A DNA stretch of 64,000 bases from Bradyrhizobium australiense (GCF_013114825.1 NZ_JAAVLX010000003.1:310001-374000); one strand, 5' to 3'. Numbered from the stretch's first letter, positions 16,430 to 25,061 are shown. Notes: generated by a model not told the origin, from the letters alone. Numbers and translations: made by a program.

Positions 16430-17527
16430 ATGACATCCGCAATCAACAAAACTTCGACCAGGCGCCGGCTGTTGCTCGCTTCGGATCGGAGCGATCAAAG
16501 CAGCGAACTCGCCAGCATTTTGCGATCTGTCGGCCAGGTCGATACCATCGCGACTTCTGACATTCCCGACAGCCCGGAACGCGATCTCGCGGGCATCGTA
16601 GTCGACATCAATCTGCGTTCCGCCGAGAGCGTGCAACTGGTGCGCAACAAGCTGCGGGCCGAGGCCTATCGCGAAATGCCGCGGCTGTTCGTGCTGGCGG
16701 ACGCGCTGCATCACGGATCGATGCAGGCCTGGGCGCTCGGCGCCACCGACACGATCGCGCGGCCGTTCGACGCGCAAGGTATCCTGCAGCGGATCCGCGC
16801 CGCGTTTCCGGACAGCGACGGATTCGACGAGACCGATCGCGGCAAGGCACTCAACAGGGGCGTCGAGGCGGCGCATGCCGTAATGGTCAAGATTTTCGAA
16901 AAGCTTCCGGCCGGCGTTCCCTTGAAGTTCAGCGACATCGTCGAGGCCGAGAACAAGATTCTCAAGGCAATCAAGCATTCGTCCTTGCGGGAATGGCTGA
17001 CGACGGTCGGCTGCCACCACGCCGGCAGCTACCGTCATTGTCTCTTTGTCACCGGCTTTGCGGTCGCGTATGCGCAGCATCTCGGCATGCGCGAGGACGA
17101 CCAGCGCCGTCTCGCCCGCGCAGCCCTGCTGCACGACGTCGGCAAGGCGTTCATTCCGGTGGCAATCCTGGACAAGCCGGGCCCGCTGACGCTGGAAGAA
17201 ATGGAAGAAATGCGCCAGCATCCGCGCCGCGGCTATGATGCGCTCGCCGCGCAAGGCGGCTTTCCGCCCGAAATGCTCGACGTGGTGCTGCACCACCACG
17301 AATTTCTCGATGGCACCGGCTATCCCAACGGCCTGAGCGGCAAGGAGATCAGCGACATCGTGCGGCTGACCACGATCGTCGATATCTACGCGGCCCTCGT
17401 CGAAAAGCGCGCCTACCGGCTGCAATTCACGCATGCCAAGGCCTTCGGCATGTTGGAAGAAATGGGCGACAAGCTCGACCAGCATCTGCTGCACGCCTTC
17501 CGCCCGGTGGCGTTCGGGTATTATTGA
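16430..17527 (+). CDS. HD-GYP domain response-regulator-like protein (probable c-di-GMP phosphodiesterase)
   Basis: 365 residues. The N-terminal receiver-like domain (about 12-125) keeps the phosphoacceptor position Asp59 (VVDINL), but the switch Lys is Arg111 (IARPFD) and the acidic pair of strand 1 is weak. The C-terminal HD-GYP domain has HD at 235-236 (LLHDVGKAFIP), HH at 289-290, and DGTGYP with GYP at 297-299. These metal ligands are intact, so c-di-GMP hydrolysis to pGpG/GMP is expected. No histidine kinase is adjacent. Start chosen at the ATG following a G-rich ribosome site. Confidence 0.9.
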   Translation: MTSAINKTSTRRRLLLASDRSDQSSELASILRSVGQVDTIATSDIPDSPERDLAGIVVDINLRSAESVQLVRNKLRAEAYREMPRLFVLADALHHGSMQAWALGATDTIARPFDAQGILQRIRAAFPDSDGFDETDRGKALNRGVEAAHAVMVKIFEKLPAGVPLKFSDIVEAENKILKAIKHSSLREWLTTVGCHHAGSYRHCLFVTGFAVAYAQHLGMREDDQRRLARAALLHDVGKAFIPVAILDKPGPLTLEEMEEMRQHPRRGYDALAAQGGFPPEMLDVVLHHHEFLDGTGYPNGLSGKEISDIVRLTTIVDIYAALVEKRAYRLQFTHAKAFGMLEEMGDKLDQHLLHAFRPVAFGYY

Positions 17528-17536
17528 GTTCCAGCA

Positions 17537-17625
17537 CGTCGTCATCGCGAGGAGCGAAAGCGATGAAGCAATCCATCCATCCGTTATGCTGTGCTATGGA
17601 TTGCTTCGCTTCGCTCGCAATGACG
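17537..17625. repeat. Dispersed long-hairpin repeat ('cgtcattgcgaggagcg' family), copy 1
   Basis: The left arm CGTCATCGCGAGGAGCGAA... pairs imperfectly with the right arm ...TTCGCTCGCAATGACG, with AAGCAATCCA/TGGATTGCTT inside. It lies between the convergent HD-GYP and amidohydrolase genes. Other copies are at 19432, 21210, 56507 and 58814. Confidence 0.8.
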
Positions 17626-17677
17626 CGGAGAGGGCAGCCGCTTAAATTGCGAGGAACTTGCGCTCACAATGACGAAA

Positions 17678-19387
17678 CTAGCGATCGGGGCCTAGCGCCA
17701 ATTCCGTAAACGGCTCCGCCGCATGCACCACCTTGCCGCCGACCATGGTGAGCACTGACCTGATCTTTCCAATATCGCTCACCGGCGCGGTCAGATAATC
17801 CGCCGAGAGCACCGCAAGGTCGGCGAATTTGCCTGGCTCAAGCGTGCCGCGCTTGTCGTCATCGTTGGCCATGAAAGCCGAATTGCGGGTGTACATTTCG
17901 AGGGCCTGCTGGCGGCTTGGGGCCTCTTCATCGCCTCGGGTCTTGGTGCCGCCGATGGTGGTGCCATCGAGATACCATTGCAGCGAGACGAACGGGTTAT
18001 AGGACGACACCCGGTGCGCATCGGTGCCGCCGGCAACCGTCAACCCCAGCTTCATCGCGGTTGCGATCCTCGGCATCAGCCGGGCCTGATCGACGCCGAC
18101 CTCGCGCTGCAGCCGCTCGCCGCCAAAATAAAGACCGTCCTGCACGCCCCAGATCAACCCGAGCGACTTCATCCGCTTTAGGCTATCTTCCGAGGCGTTG
18201 TACAGATGCAGCACGGTCCAGCGCAGATCGCGCACCGGGTAGTCCTTGTTGATGTCCTCGACCACATCGATCAGGTCGTGGACGGTACGGTCCGGATTCC
18301 AGTGCAATTGAATCGTGTAACCTTTCGACGCCGCCCAGCGCAGAAATTCCGCGAGCTTCGCCTTGCCGTCCGGCGTGATGTCACCGTCGGTCCAGTCGGC
18401 CCAGATCAGGATCTCGCCAGGGCCGTTGAAGTGGAGCATGGAATCGCCAAACCCCGGCGGCAGCAACTGTGTCAGGTTCTGCACATCGGCGAGCTCGCTG
18501 CCCGGCTTCGGCGAGCAGAGGTGATAGGCGACACGTACGGTGAGCTGCTTGTCGCGCCACAGCTTGAACACGGCCTGGTAGCTCGCGGGATACATGCTGA
18601 CCCCGCCGCCGTCGACAATGCCGGTAATGCCGAGGCTGTTCATCTCGCGGAAGAATTTTTTGGAACCGTCGAGTTGCTGCTCCATGGTGGGCTTTGGCAG
18701 CTTGTCGAATATCTTGCCGAGCGCATTGCCATTAGCATTGATCACGCCGGTCGGCTTGTCGGCAGCATCAAGTTCGAGCTTGCCGCCGGGTGTGACGTCC
18801 GCATCGCTACGAATGTTCAGCGCCTCAATGGCTTTCGGCGTCAACAGCAGCCAGTCGTAGAGATGCTGGATGTAGACCGGATTGTCGGGCGCAATGGCTG
18901 CGACCTCGCTGGGTATCGGCCGGCGCTTTTCCGCAAATTGTTCTTCGGTCCAGCCGCCTGCGACGACGATCCAGGAGCCGGGCTTTTGCGTCTTTGCTGT
19001 CGCGCGGATTTTCTCCAGCGCGTCTTTCAAGGTCGGCACGCCGATCCAGTTCACCTCGGTGCCGAACGTCAACGCCGCGCGGATGCCGTGGATGTGGCCA
19101 TCGGTCAGTCCGGGGATCACGGTGCGGCCACCGAGATCGACCAGCCTTGCCTTGTCGCCGGCAAGCCTCTTCATATCGGCCGAAGGGCCGGTGGCGACGA
19201 TCCGGCCGTTTTCGATCGCCAGCGCCTGTTGCACCGAAAAATCCCTGTCGACGGTGAGTATCTTGCCGTTGAACAGGATGGTATCGGCAGTTTGCGCGGA
19301 CGCAATGGTCGCAGACGATGCGGCAACGATAACTGCCGCAAGATAGCGAGCAAATTTGGCAAGCCCTGACCTTGGCAACAGCATCAT
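17678..19387 (-). CDS. Secreted amidohydrolase (YtcJ-like)
   Basis: A 569-residue metal-dependent amidohydrolase. A signal peptide (MMLLPRSGLAKFARYLAAVI..., cleavage after IASA near residue 30) indicates a periplasmic enzyme. GRTVIPGLTDGHIHG provides the HxH metal ligands; GGTDAHRVSSYNP near the C-terminus carries the catalytic Asp, and the composite beta-sandwich resumes with GTLEPGKFADLAVLSADYL. The ATG at 19387 follows GGGGAG; the longer open frame runs into a dispersed repeat and is not coding. Substrate unknown: the family cleaves amide or ester bonds of varied small molecules. Confidence 0.9.
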   Translation of the reverse strand: MMLLPRSGLAKFARYLAAVIVAASSATIASAQTADTILFNGKILTVDRDFSVQQALAIENGRIVATGPSADMKRLAGDKARLVDLGGRTVIPGLTDGHIHGIRAALTFGTEVNWIGVPTLKDALEKIRATAKTQKPGSWIVVAGGWTEEQFAEKRRPIPSEVAAIAPDNPVYIQHLYDWLLLTPKAIEALNIRSDADVTPGGKLELDAADKPTGVINANGNALGKIFDKLPKPTMEQQLDGSKKFFREMNSLGITGIVDGGGVSMYPASYQAVFKLWRDKQLTVRVAYHLCSPKPGSELADVQNLTQLLPPGFGDSMLHFNGPGEILIWADWTDGDITPDGKAKLAEFLRWAASKGYTIQLHWNPDRTVHDLIDVVEDINKDYPVRDLRWTVLHLYNASEDSLKRMKSLGLIWGVQDGLYFGGERLQREVGVDQARLMPRIATAMKLGLTVAGGTDAHRVSSYNPFVSLQWYLDGTTIGGTKTRGDEEAPSRQQALEMYTRNSAFMANDDDKRGTLEPGKFADLAVLSADYLTAPVSDIGKIRSVLTMVGGKVVHAAEPFTELALGPDR

Positions 19388-19431
19388 GCGCTCCCCTGTA
19401 ATTCTCAATGTTGTTCTTAGACTGCTACCCA

Positions 19432-19516
19432 CGTCATTGCGAGGAGCGAAGCGACGAAGCAATCCATGCTTCCAAGTGTGCGGAACGGTGGATTGCGTCG
19501 CTTCGCTTGCAGTGAC
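19432..19516. repeat. Dispersed long-hairpin repeat ('cgtcattgcgaggagcg' family), copy 2
   Basis: CGTCATTGCGAGGAGCGAAG at the left, TTCGCTTGCAGTGACG at the right, AAGCAATCCA inside. It sits between two minus-strand genes, AMP-ligase and amidohydrolase, and would form a hairpin in a read-through transcript. Confidence 0.85.
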
Positions 19517-19524
19517 GGCGGAGC

Positions 19525-21105
19525 TCACCCCAGCATCTTCCGCAACTCCGCCTTTGCCACCTTCTCCAGCGTCGAGCGCGGCATGTCGTCGACGAAGTGA
19601 ATTTCGCGCGGCACCTTGAAGTCGGCGAGCCCGTTTCTGCACGCGGCCATCACGGCGTCGTGCAGATCGCGAGGCGCGCCAGCGACACCGGCCTGCGGAA
19701 TGATAAAGAGGACCGGCACTTCATCCAGCATCGGGTGCTTCTTCGCCACCACCGCGGCCTCGCGCACACCCGGCACCACCGCGACCACCTGCTCGATCTC
19801 GGACGCCGCCACGTTCTCGCCGCCGACCTTGAGCATGTCCTTGGCGCGGTCGCCGAATTTGATGAAGCCGTTGTCGAGCAGTGTGACACGGTCGCCGGTG
19901 ATGAAATAGCCGTGCTCGTCAAAGCTTTCGCGCGTGGCCTTTTCGTTGTGCAGGTACTCGGCAAACAGCGACAGGCCTGGAATGCCCTTGATCAGGAGAC
20001 TGCCGGTGCCGCCAACTTCTGTCGGCGTGCCGTCGTCCTCGACGACGCGGATCTGGTATTCCGGCGCGGCGCGGCCGATCGACATCGGCGTGTTGGGCTG
20101 GTCGACCTCGCCGACGATGCCGTGGGTGATGGTTTCCGTCATGCCCCACCAGCCGATCGTCTTGACGCCGAAGGCGGCGAATGGCGGCGGCTCGGATACC
20201 GCGGTGCCCCAGAGCCGGAATTTGTGGCTTTTCGGAATCTCGTGCTCCAGCAGCGCCTTCATGCAGAAGGGGATCGTCGAGGTCCAGGTGCAGTTGTGCT
20301 CGATCGCCACGCCCCAGAAGCGGCTCGCCGAAAACCGCGGCTGGATCACGCAGGTCGCGCCGACCCACAGCGATGCCAGCATCGAATAGGCGAGCGCGTT
20401 GGTGTGAAACAGCGGCAGATAGGTCTGGTGCACGTCGCCCGCGTGCAGGTCTTCATGCACGGCGTTGATTTTGGCGCCCCACAACGCGTTGGCATGGGTC
20501 CATAGCACTGCCTTCGGCCGTGACGTGGTGCCGGAGGTATATTGCACGCTGCACGGCGCGAACGGATCGGTGGCGCGGCGCGGCCGGTCGGCGCTGTCGG
20601 CGAAGAGCTGCTCAAAACTGTCGCGGCGCGGCGCGCCTCGCGCCGGCGTACTACCAGCGTCGTGAGAGATGACGGCGATCCAGCGCAGGCCGCGGCAATT
20701 GGCCGAGATCAGCTCGGCATAGGCCGGCTGGGTGATGGCGGCGACCGCGCCGCAATGATCGGCGAAATATTCCATCTCGGCTGCCGCCGAGCGGGTGTTG
20801 GTGGTGACCGCGATCGCGCCGAGCTCGACGCAGGCAAACCAGGCCAGCATGGCCTCGATGCAATTGTCGAGATGGATCAGAACATATTCGCCGGGCTTGA
20901 CGCCCCGCTTGACCAGCCCCGCGGAAAGCTGGCCAACCCGTTCGTGGAATTCGCCGTAGGACCAGCTCCGCGCCGGCGCCTCGAATGGCGCCCAGATCAG
21001 GAACGGATGGTTGCGGCGGCTCTCGGCGCGCATCCGCAGCAACCATGGCACGTCGAGGCCCGCGAATGGTCCGACAATGCCCGGCGCTGGCTGTGAAAGT
21101 GGCAT
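19525..21105 (-). CDS. AMP-dependent synthetase/ligase (acyl-CoA synthetase)
   Basis: A 526-residue adenylate-forming enzyme, probably activating a carboxylic acid to its CoA thioester via acyl-AMP. The phosphate-binding loop is YTSGTTSRPKAV, the A5 motif GWWGMTET, A7 is YFITGDRV and A8 is FGDRAKDMLKVGGENVAASEIE. The C-terminal lysine motif is STLEKVAKAEL. The length matches the crotonobetaine/carnitine-CoA ligase (CaiC)-like group. GGGAGGAAAC precedes the ATG. No partner thioesterase or dehydrogenase is next to it; the substrate is unassigned. Confidence 0.92.
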   Translation of the reverse strand: MPLSQPAPGIVGPFAGLDVPWLLRMRAESRRNHPFLIWAPFEAPARSWSYGEFHERVGQLSAGLVKRGVKPGEYVLIHLDNCIEAMLAWFACVELGAIAVTTNTRSAAAEMEYFADHCGAVAAITQPAYAELISANCRGLRWIAVISHDAGSTPARGAPRRDSFEQLFADSADRPRRATDPFAPCSVQYTSGTTSRPKAVLWTHANALWGAKINAVHEDLHAGDVHQTYLPLFHTNALAYSMLASLWVGATCVIQPRFSASRFWGVAIEHNCTWTSTIPFCMKALLEHEIPKSHKFRLWGTAVSEPPPFAAFGVKTIGWWGMTETITHGIVGEVDQPNTPMSIGRAAPEYQIRVVEDDGTPTEVGGTGSLLIKGIPGLSLFAEYLHNEKATRESFDEHGYFITGDRVTLLDNGFIKFGDRAKDMLKVGGENVAASEIEQVVAVVPGVREAAVVAKKHPMLDEVPVLFIIPQAGVAGAPRDLHDAVMAACRNGLADFKVPREIHFVDDMPRSTLEKVAKAELRKMLG

Positions 21106-21209
21106 GTTTCCTCCCGTGCAGCTCTACGACCGCTTTGGCTTTTGCTTGGGAGTAGTTCTGCCATCGGATGGCGCGATGGGCAAATAAGGATTGTGCAGGG
21201 TTACCTCCC

Positions 21210-21298
21210 CGTCATTGCGAGGAGCGCCAGCGACGAAGAAAATCCAGACTGTCTCCGCGGTCAGGCTTCTGGATTGCTTCGCTTCGCTCGCAATGACG
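21210..21298. repeat. Dispersed long-hairpin repeat ('cgtcattgcgaggagcg' family), copy 3
   Basis: CGTCATTGCGAGGAGCG at the left, GCTTCGCTCGCAATGACG at the right, GGATTGCTTCG inside. It lies between the VOC and AMP-ligase genes, both minus strand. Confidence 0.85.
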
Positions 21299-21316
21299 GG
21301 GAGAGGCCGGAGCACC

Positions 21317-21736
21317 CTAGCCCGCATTCCCTTCATACGACGAAATCTCGATCAAGCTCCCATCCGGATCCCGGCAATAGACGGAGCGCAGCGTGCCGCG
21401 GGCGCCTTGCTTCGCGACCGGGCCTTCCTCGATGGCGACGCCATTGGCCTTCAGGTGCGCCACGACTTCGTCCGGCGTGCTCGACGTCAGAAAGCACAGA
21501 TCGTCGCTGCCTGCGGTTTGGTGATCGGCCGTGAACCACTCGACCTTGTCGGCATCGCGCGGCCGCACGTTGATCCTCTGGTTACCAAACACCAGCGAGG
21601 TCCGCGGCTTTTTGCCCGGGCCTGGATCGAACACCTTGACCTCCATGCCGAGTATCTTGCGGTACCACTCGGCGGAACGCGCCACGTTGGACACATTGAT
21701 GACGAGATGATCGAGAGCGTTAACCCTGACAGACAT
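21317..21736 (-). CDS. VOC family (glyoxalase/bleomycin-resistance fold) protein
   Basis: A 139-residue protein. It contains LDHLVINVSNVARSAEWYRKILGM and the C-terminal half RSVYCRDPDGSLIEISSY, giving the paired beta-alpha-beta-beta-beta modules with His9 and the C-terminal Glu as likely metal ligands. Such proteins act as glyoxalases, dioxygenases or resistance proteins; nothing here decides which. The ATG at 21736 has AAGGATAAGG upstream. Unlike the second VOC gene near 40 kb, this one is intact. Confidence 0.88.
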   Translation of the reverse strand: MSVRVNALDHLVINVSNVARSAEWYRKILGMEVKVFDPGPGKKPRTSLVFGNQRINVRPRDADKVEWFTADHQTAGSDDLCFLTSSTPDEVVAHLKANGVAIEEGPVAKQGARGTLRSVYCRDPDGSLIEISSYEGNAG

Positions 21737-21886
21737 GCCTTATCCTTTCGTCGCGGTCGAAGACATTGCGCCCCACTGGCCGCACCGGGGTTTGTTTGTT
21801 ACAACGCGGCCCGCGTTCGGTTCAATAGAACCGCGCCTTAATAGAAACGGACCGGGCCCGAAGCCCGGCCTCCAAGGAGAAGTTTT

Positions 21887-22864
21887 ATGATTTCACGCCG
21901 TACCGCGATTTGTCTGGCCGCCATCGGTCTTTCCACTGCCGCTTCGATCGGCAGCGTTTCGGCGGCGGATTATCCGACCCGGCCGGTGAAATGGGTCGTC
22001 GGATATCCGCCGGGCGGCGCGACCGATATCATTGCGCGGCTGATCGGCCAGCGGCTCTCCGAGCGGCTCGGCCAGCAATTCGTGATCGAGAACAAGCCCG
22101 GCGCCGGCAATAACATCGCCACCGAATCCGTCATCAACGCCGAGCCGGATGGCTATACGTTGCTGCTGGTCAATCCCGCGAACTACATCAATGCCACGCT
22201 CTACGCCAATCTGAAGTTCAACCTCGTGCGCGATCTTGCCCCGGTTGCCGCGTTCAATCGCGTGCCGAACGTGATGACGGTCAATAAGGACGTGCCGGCG
22301 AAGACCGTTGCCGAGTTCATCGCCTATGTGAAGGCCAATCCCGGCAAGGTGAACCTGGCCTCGTCGGGCAACGGCACCTCCGTGCATCTGTCCGGCGAAA
22401 TGTTCATGGCGATGTCGGGCGCCAAGATGCAGCACGTGCCCTATCGCGGCGCCGCGCCCGCGATCACCGATTTGCTTGGTGGCCAGGTCCAGGTGATCTT
22501 CGACAACATGCCCTCGATCCTTCAACATGTCCGCGCCGGTTCTGCACGGGCGCTGGCGGTCACCAGCACGACGAAATCGCCGCTGTTGCCCGATGTTCCG
22601 ACGCTTGCCGATACTATTCCGGGCTATGAGGCGAGTGCGCTGTTCGGCATGGGTGCGCCGAAGAATACCCCGAAAGAGGTCATCGCGAAGCTGAACAAGG
22701 AGATCAACGAGATCCTCGCCGAACCCACAATCAAGGCGCGCCTGACCGAACTCGGCGGCGAGCCGTTGATCGGCACGCCGGAAGTGTTCGGCGCGATGAT
22801 CGTGGCCGAGACCGAAAAGTGGAAGAAGGTGATCGAGGAAGCCAAGGTCGAAAAGGTGCAGTGA
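21887..22864 (+). CDS. Tripartite tricarboxylate transporter receptor (TctC/Bug family)
   Basis: 325 residues. The signal peptide MISRRTAICLAAIGLSTAASIGSVSA ends near residue 26. The mature protein has the Bug pattern YPTRPVKWVVGYPPGGATDIIARL, IENKPGAGNNIATE, AEPDGYTLLLVN and HVPYRGAAPAITDLLGGQVQ. AAGGAGAAG precedes the ATG. It is a second orphan receptor without TctA/TctB in the window; the low similarity outside the motifs suggests a different ligand from the protein at 8013. Confidence 0.93.
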   Translation: MISRRTAICLAAIGLSTAASIGSVSAADYPTRPVKWVVGYPPGGATDIIARLIGQRLSERLGQQFVIENKPGAGNNIATESVINAEPDGYTLLLVNPANYINATLYANLKFNLVRDLAPVAAFNRVPNVMTVNKDVPAKTVAEFIAYVKANPGKVNLASSGNGTSVHLSGEMFMAMSGAKMQHVPYRGAAPAITDLLGGQVQVIFDNMPSILQHVRAGSARALAVTSTTKSPLLPDVPTLADTIPGYEASALFGMGAPKNTPKEVIAKLNKEINEILAEPTIKARLTELGGEPLIGTPEVFGAMIVAETEKWKKVIEEAKVEKVQ

Positions 22865-22941
22865 TCTTCCTCACGGAACAATGGCGCAGCCGCGGTGTTT
22901 TATGGCAAAGACGACGCGGCTGCGTCACGTGAAGGAGATGG

Positions 22942-23199
22942 ATGATGCGCAATGCACTGGTAGCGATATTGGCGCTGTCGGCGGCGACAGCCGCCTCCGT
23001 GGCGGCTACTTCGCCCGCTGCGGCGTATGATTATCCTTATTGCCTCCAGGGCAGGGGCATCGGCATTCCCGGCGATTGCTCGTACGCTAGCTACGGCCAA
23101 TGCATGGCATCGGCGTCAGGGCGTTCGCTCTACTGCAACGTCAATCCGCGCTTCGCCTACGGACAACAGCGGCGGATGCGGATTTATCGGGATTATTGA
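22942..23199 (+). CDS. DUF3551 family secreted peptide
   Basis: 85 residues with a signal peptide (cleavage after SPAAA near residue 28). The mature part is YDYPYCLQG...GDCSYASYGQCMASASGRSLYCNVNPRFAY, the DUF3551 pattern with four cysteines, which are free to form disulfides in the periplasm. The family is abundant in Bradyrhizobium and has no known function. AAGGAG lies six bases before the first of two consecutive ATGs. Confidence 0.85.
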   Translation: MMRNALVAILALSAATAASVAATSPAAAYDYPYCLQGRGIGIPGDCSYASYGQCMASASGRSLYCNVNPRFAYGQQRRMRIYRDY

Positions 23200-23314
23200 T
23201 CGCGCCTCGTAGCTCTCGCGTATGATGGCCGGGCGAGAGCGCTGTCCGCGCTAACGATCCGGCCATCGGTGTCTCTTCTTTCGCCGCTCCCGATTTCGTG
23301 ATGCACACGCCGCC

Positions 23315-23350
23315 TTGACGGCGTTTTGTTTCCGTCTATACTAAACCGTA
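23315..23350 (+). promoter_or_regulatory. Sigma70-type promoter for a leaderless arsR transcript
   Basis: TTGACG (23315-23320), a 16-bp spacer and TATACT (23337-23342). The expected transcription start, seven bases on, coincides with the A of the arsR ATG (23350). No Shine-Dalgarno precedes that ATG, consistent with a leaderless mRNA. Confidence 0.6.
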
Positions 23351-23820
23351 TGGTTAAGTATCAAGAAGGCGTGCTGGACCGCACCTTTGCCGCGCTATCT
23401 GACCCGACCCGGCGCGCGCTGCTGGCGCGGCTCGGCGATCAAGACAGCCTGTCGGTCAGCGAACTGGCGCAGCCGTTTTCCATATCGCTGCCCGCGATTA
23501 TGAAGCATCTCGACGTGCTGTCGGACGCCGGTCTGATCGCGCGCGAAAAGACCGGCCGCACGGTCGCGTGCCGGTTGACCGCCAGCCCGATGGAGCAGGC
23601 GATGGACTGGCTCAATCGCTACCAGCGCTTCTGGTCCGATAATCTCGACCGCCTTGCCGCTTTTGTGGAGGAAGATCCATGGCCACCCAGTCATGCCTTG
23701 CCAAGCAAGACCCTGCCCGCGAAGCCGAACTCGCCGCGCGGCCCAGCCTCACGCTCAAACGCCGGCTCAACGCGACGCCTGAAAAAGTCTACGCCGCGTG
23801 GGCCGACCCGCAAAAGCTAG
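23350..23820 (+). CDS. ArsR family transcriptional regulator
   Basis: 156 residues. The winged HTH spans about residues 10-85: LDRTFAALSDPTRRALLARL, SVSELAQPFSISLPAIMKHLDVLSDAGLI, REKTGRTVACRL. No metal-binding CxC is present, matching the non-metal ArsR proteins that pair with SRPBCC/AHSA1 genes. The C-terminal ~45 residues (SHALPSKTLPAK...) are basic, low-complexity, and lie entirely in the alternative frame of the next gene, a 142-bp overlap. The start at 23350 coincides with a predicted transcription start; an upstream in-frame start has no ribosome site and would overlap the promoter. Confidence 0.88.
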   Translation: MVKYQEGVLDRTFAALSDPTRRALLARLGDQDSLSVSELAQPFSISLPAIMKHLDVLSDAGLIAREKTGRTVACRLTASPMEQAMDWLNRYQRFWSDNLDRLAAFVEEDPWPPSHALPSKTLPAKPNSPRGPASRSNAGSTRRLKKSTPRGPTRKS

Positions 23821-24161
23821 TGCAGTGGTTCGGGCCTGCCTCGGTCGAGGCCGGCTCGGTCAAGGCCGACATCGACCTGCGCGTTGGCGGCCGCTATCGC
23901 CTCAGCTTCAAGGCCAACGGCAGTTACAACGAGGTTGGCGGCGTCTATCGTGAGGTCGTTCCGAACGAACGGCTGGTGTTTAGCTGGGCATGGCATTCGA
24001 CGCCGGAGCGTGAATCGCTCGTGAGCATTTCGATGAAGCCCGAGGGCGACGGCACGCTCCTCACCTTCCATCACTCGCAATTCGTCGATTCTGTTGCGCG
24101 CGACAACCACGAACGCGGGTGGACGGAATTCCTTGTCAAACTCGACAATTATCTGGCCTGA
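23679..24161 (+). CDS. SRPBCC/AHSA1 domain protein
   Basis: 160 residues. The AHSA1-like START fold is marked by LTLKRRLNATPEKVYAAWADPQKLVQWFGP, a DLRVGGRYRLSF strand, and a C-terminal helix ERGWTEFLVKLDNYL. These proteins bind hydrophobic ligands or act as co-chaperone-like factors; a specific role is unknown. GGAGGAAG precedes the ATG. The first 142 bp overlap the 3' end of the arsR gene, giving a tight regulator-target pair that is followed by a DUF899 gene after 15 bp. Confidence 0.88.
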   Translation: MATQSCLAKQDPAREAELAARPSLTLKRRLNATPEKVYAAWADPQKLVQWFGPASVEAGSVKADIDLRVGGRYRLSFKANGSYNEVGGVYREVVPNERLVFSWAWHSTPERESLVSISMKPEGDGTLLTFHHSQFVDSVARDNHERGWTEFLVKLDNYLA

Positions 24162-24176
24162 ACACGGGAGCCGCCC

Positions 24177-24911
24177 ATGCAGCCGCACAGCGTCGTGACC
24201 CGCGAAGAATGGATCGCCGCCCGCAAAGCGCACCTTGCGCATGAGAAGGAATACACCCGAGCGCGCGAGCGCCTGAGCGAAGAACGGCGCGCGCTGCCCT
24301 GGGTCACGGTTGAGAAGAATTACGTGTTCGATGGGCCCGACGGCAAGGTCTCGCTCGGCGACCTGTTCAAGAGGCGCAGCCAGCTCGTGGTACAGCATCT
24401 GATGTTTGCGCCCGACTGGAACGAGCCCTGCAAGAGCTGCTCGTTCTGGGCCGACGGGTTCGAGCGCATGATCCCGCATCTGGCCGCCCGCGACACCACG
24501 ATGGTCGCGATCTCGCGGGCGCCGCTGCAAAAGCTCATTGCGTTCAAGCAGCGGATGGGCTGGACCTTCGACTGGCTGTCGTCGGGCGGCAACGAGTTCA
24601 ATTACGACTACGGCGTTTCATTTACGCCGGAGCAGATCGAGGCAGGCGGCAACTACAATTACGGCACCACCCCGTTCGGAAGTGAGGAAGCGCCCGGGAT
24701 CAGCGTGTTTTATCGCGATCAAGCGGGAAACATCTTCCACATCTATTCCTGTTACTCGCGCGGCCTCGACATGATGAACGCCGCCTACCACTATCTCGAT
24801 TTGACCCCGCTCGGGCGTCACGAGGAAGGCCTGCCGTATCCGATGGACTGGGTGCGACTACGTGACCAGTACCAGCCGTCACCGGTTCGGGCATCCTGTT
24901 GTCATGGTTAG
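24177..24911 (+). CDS. DUF899 family thioredoxin-like protein
   Basis: A 244-residue DUF899 protein. It starts with VVTREEWIAARKAHLAHEKEYTRARERLS and contains CKSCSFWADGF (a CxxC in thioredoxin-fold position), FDWLSSGGNEFNYDYGVSF and a C-terminal PYPMDWVRLRDQY. A peroxiredoxin- or thiol-based activity is plausible from the fold but unproven. It is the third gene of the arsR-SRPBCC-DUF899 unit, which recurs in rhizobia. Confidence 0.88.
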   Translation: MQPHSVVTREEWIAARKAHLAHEKEYTRARERLSEERRALPWVTVEKNYVFDGPDGKVSLGDLFKRRSQLVVQHLMFAPDWNEPCKSCSFWADGFERMIPHLAARDTTMVAISRAPLQKLIAFKQRMGWTFDWLSSGGNEFNYDYGVSFTPEQIEAGGNYNYGTTPFGSEEAPGISVFYRDQAGNIFHIYSCYSRGLDMMNAAYHYLDLTPLGRHEEGLPYPMDWVRLRDQYQPSPVRASCCHG

Positions 24912-24938
24912 TCGTCACTAGCGCGCTGCATTCTCAGC

Positions 24939-25021
24939 CGTCATTCCGGGATGGTCCGAAGGACCAGACCCCGAATCTCGAGATTCCGGGTCTGGTGCTG
25001 CGCACCACCCCGGAATGACGG
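24939..25021. repeat. Dispersed hairpin repeat, 'cgtcattccggg' family
   Basis: The left arm CGTCATTCCGGG pairs with the right arm CCCCGGAATGACG; internal GACCAGACCCCG and ATTCCGGGTCTGGT strengthen the stem. It separates DUF899 from DUF1428 (same strand). Related to 9037-9143. Confidence 0.75.
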
Positions 25022-25061
25022 AATCTGCTCGCAATGACTGAAAGTAATGGAGAACAATGCA

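Noticed and set aside
18206..19369. Long plus-strand ORF opposite the amidohydrolase
   Set aside because: Antisense shadow of a well-supported gene; its composition is Arg/His-rich with no motif.
17537..21298. Spaced repeats as a possible CRISPR array
   Set aside because: The copies are single long hairpins 2 kb apart with genes between them, not short direct repeats with spacers.
23224..23267. GATGGCCGG/CCGGCCATC inverted repeat as a terminator after DUF3551
   Set aside because: Arms are 9 bp but the loop is 26 nt and no T-run follows, so I could not support it as a terminator.
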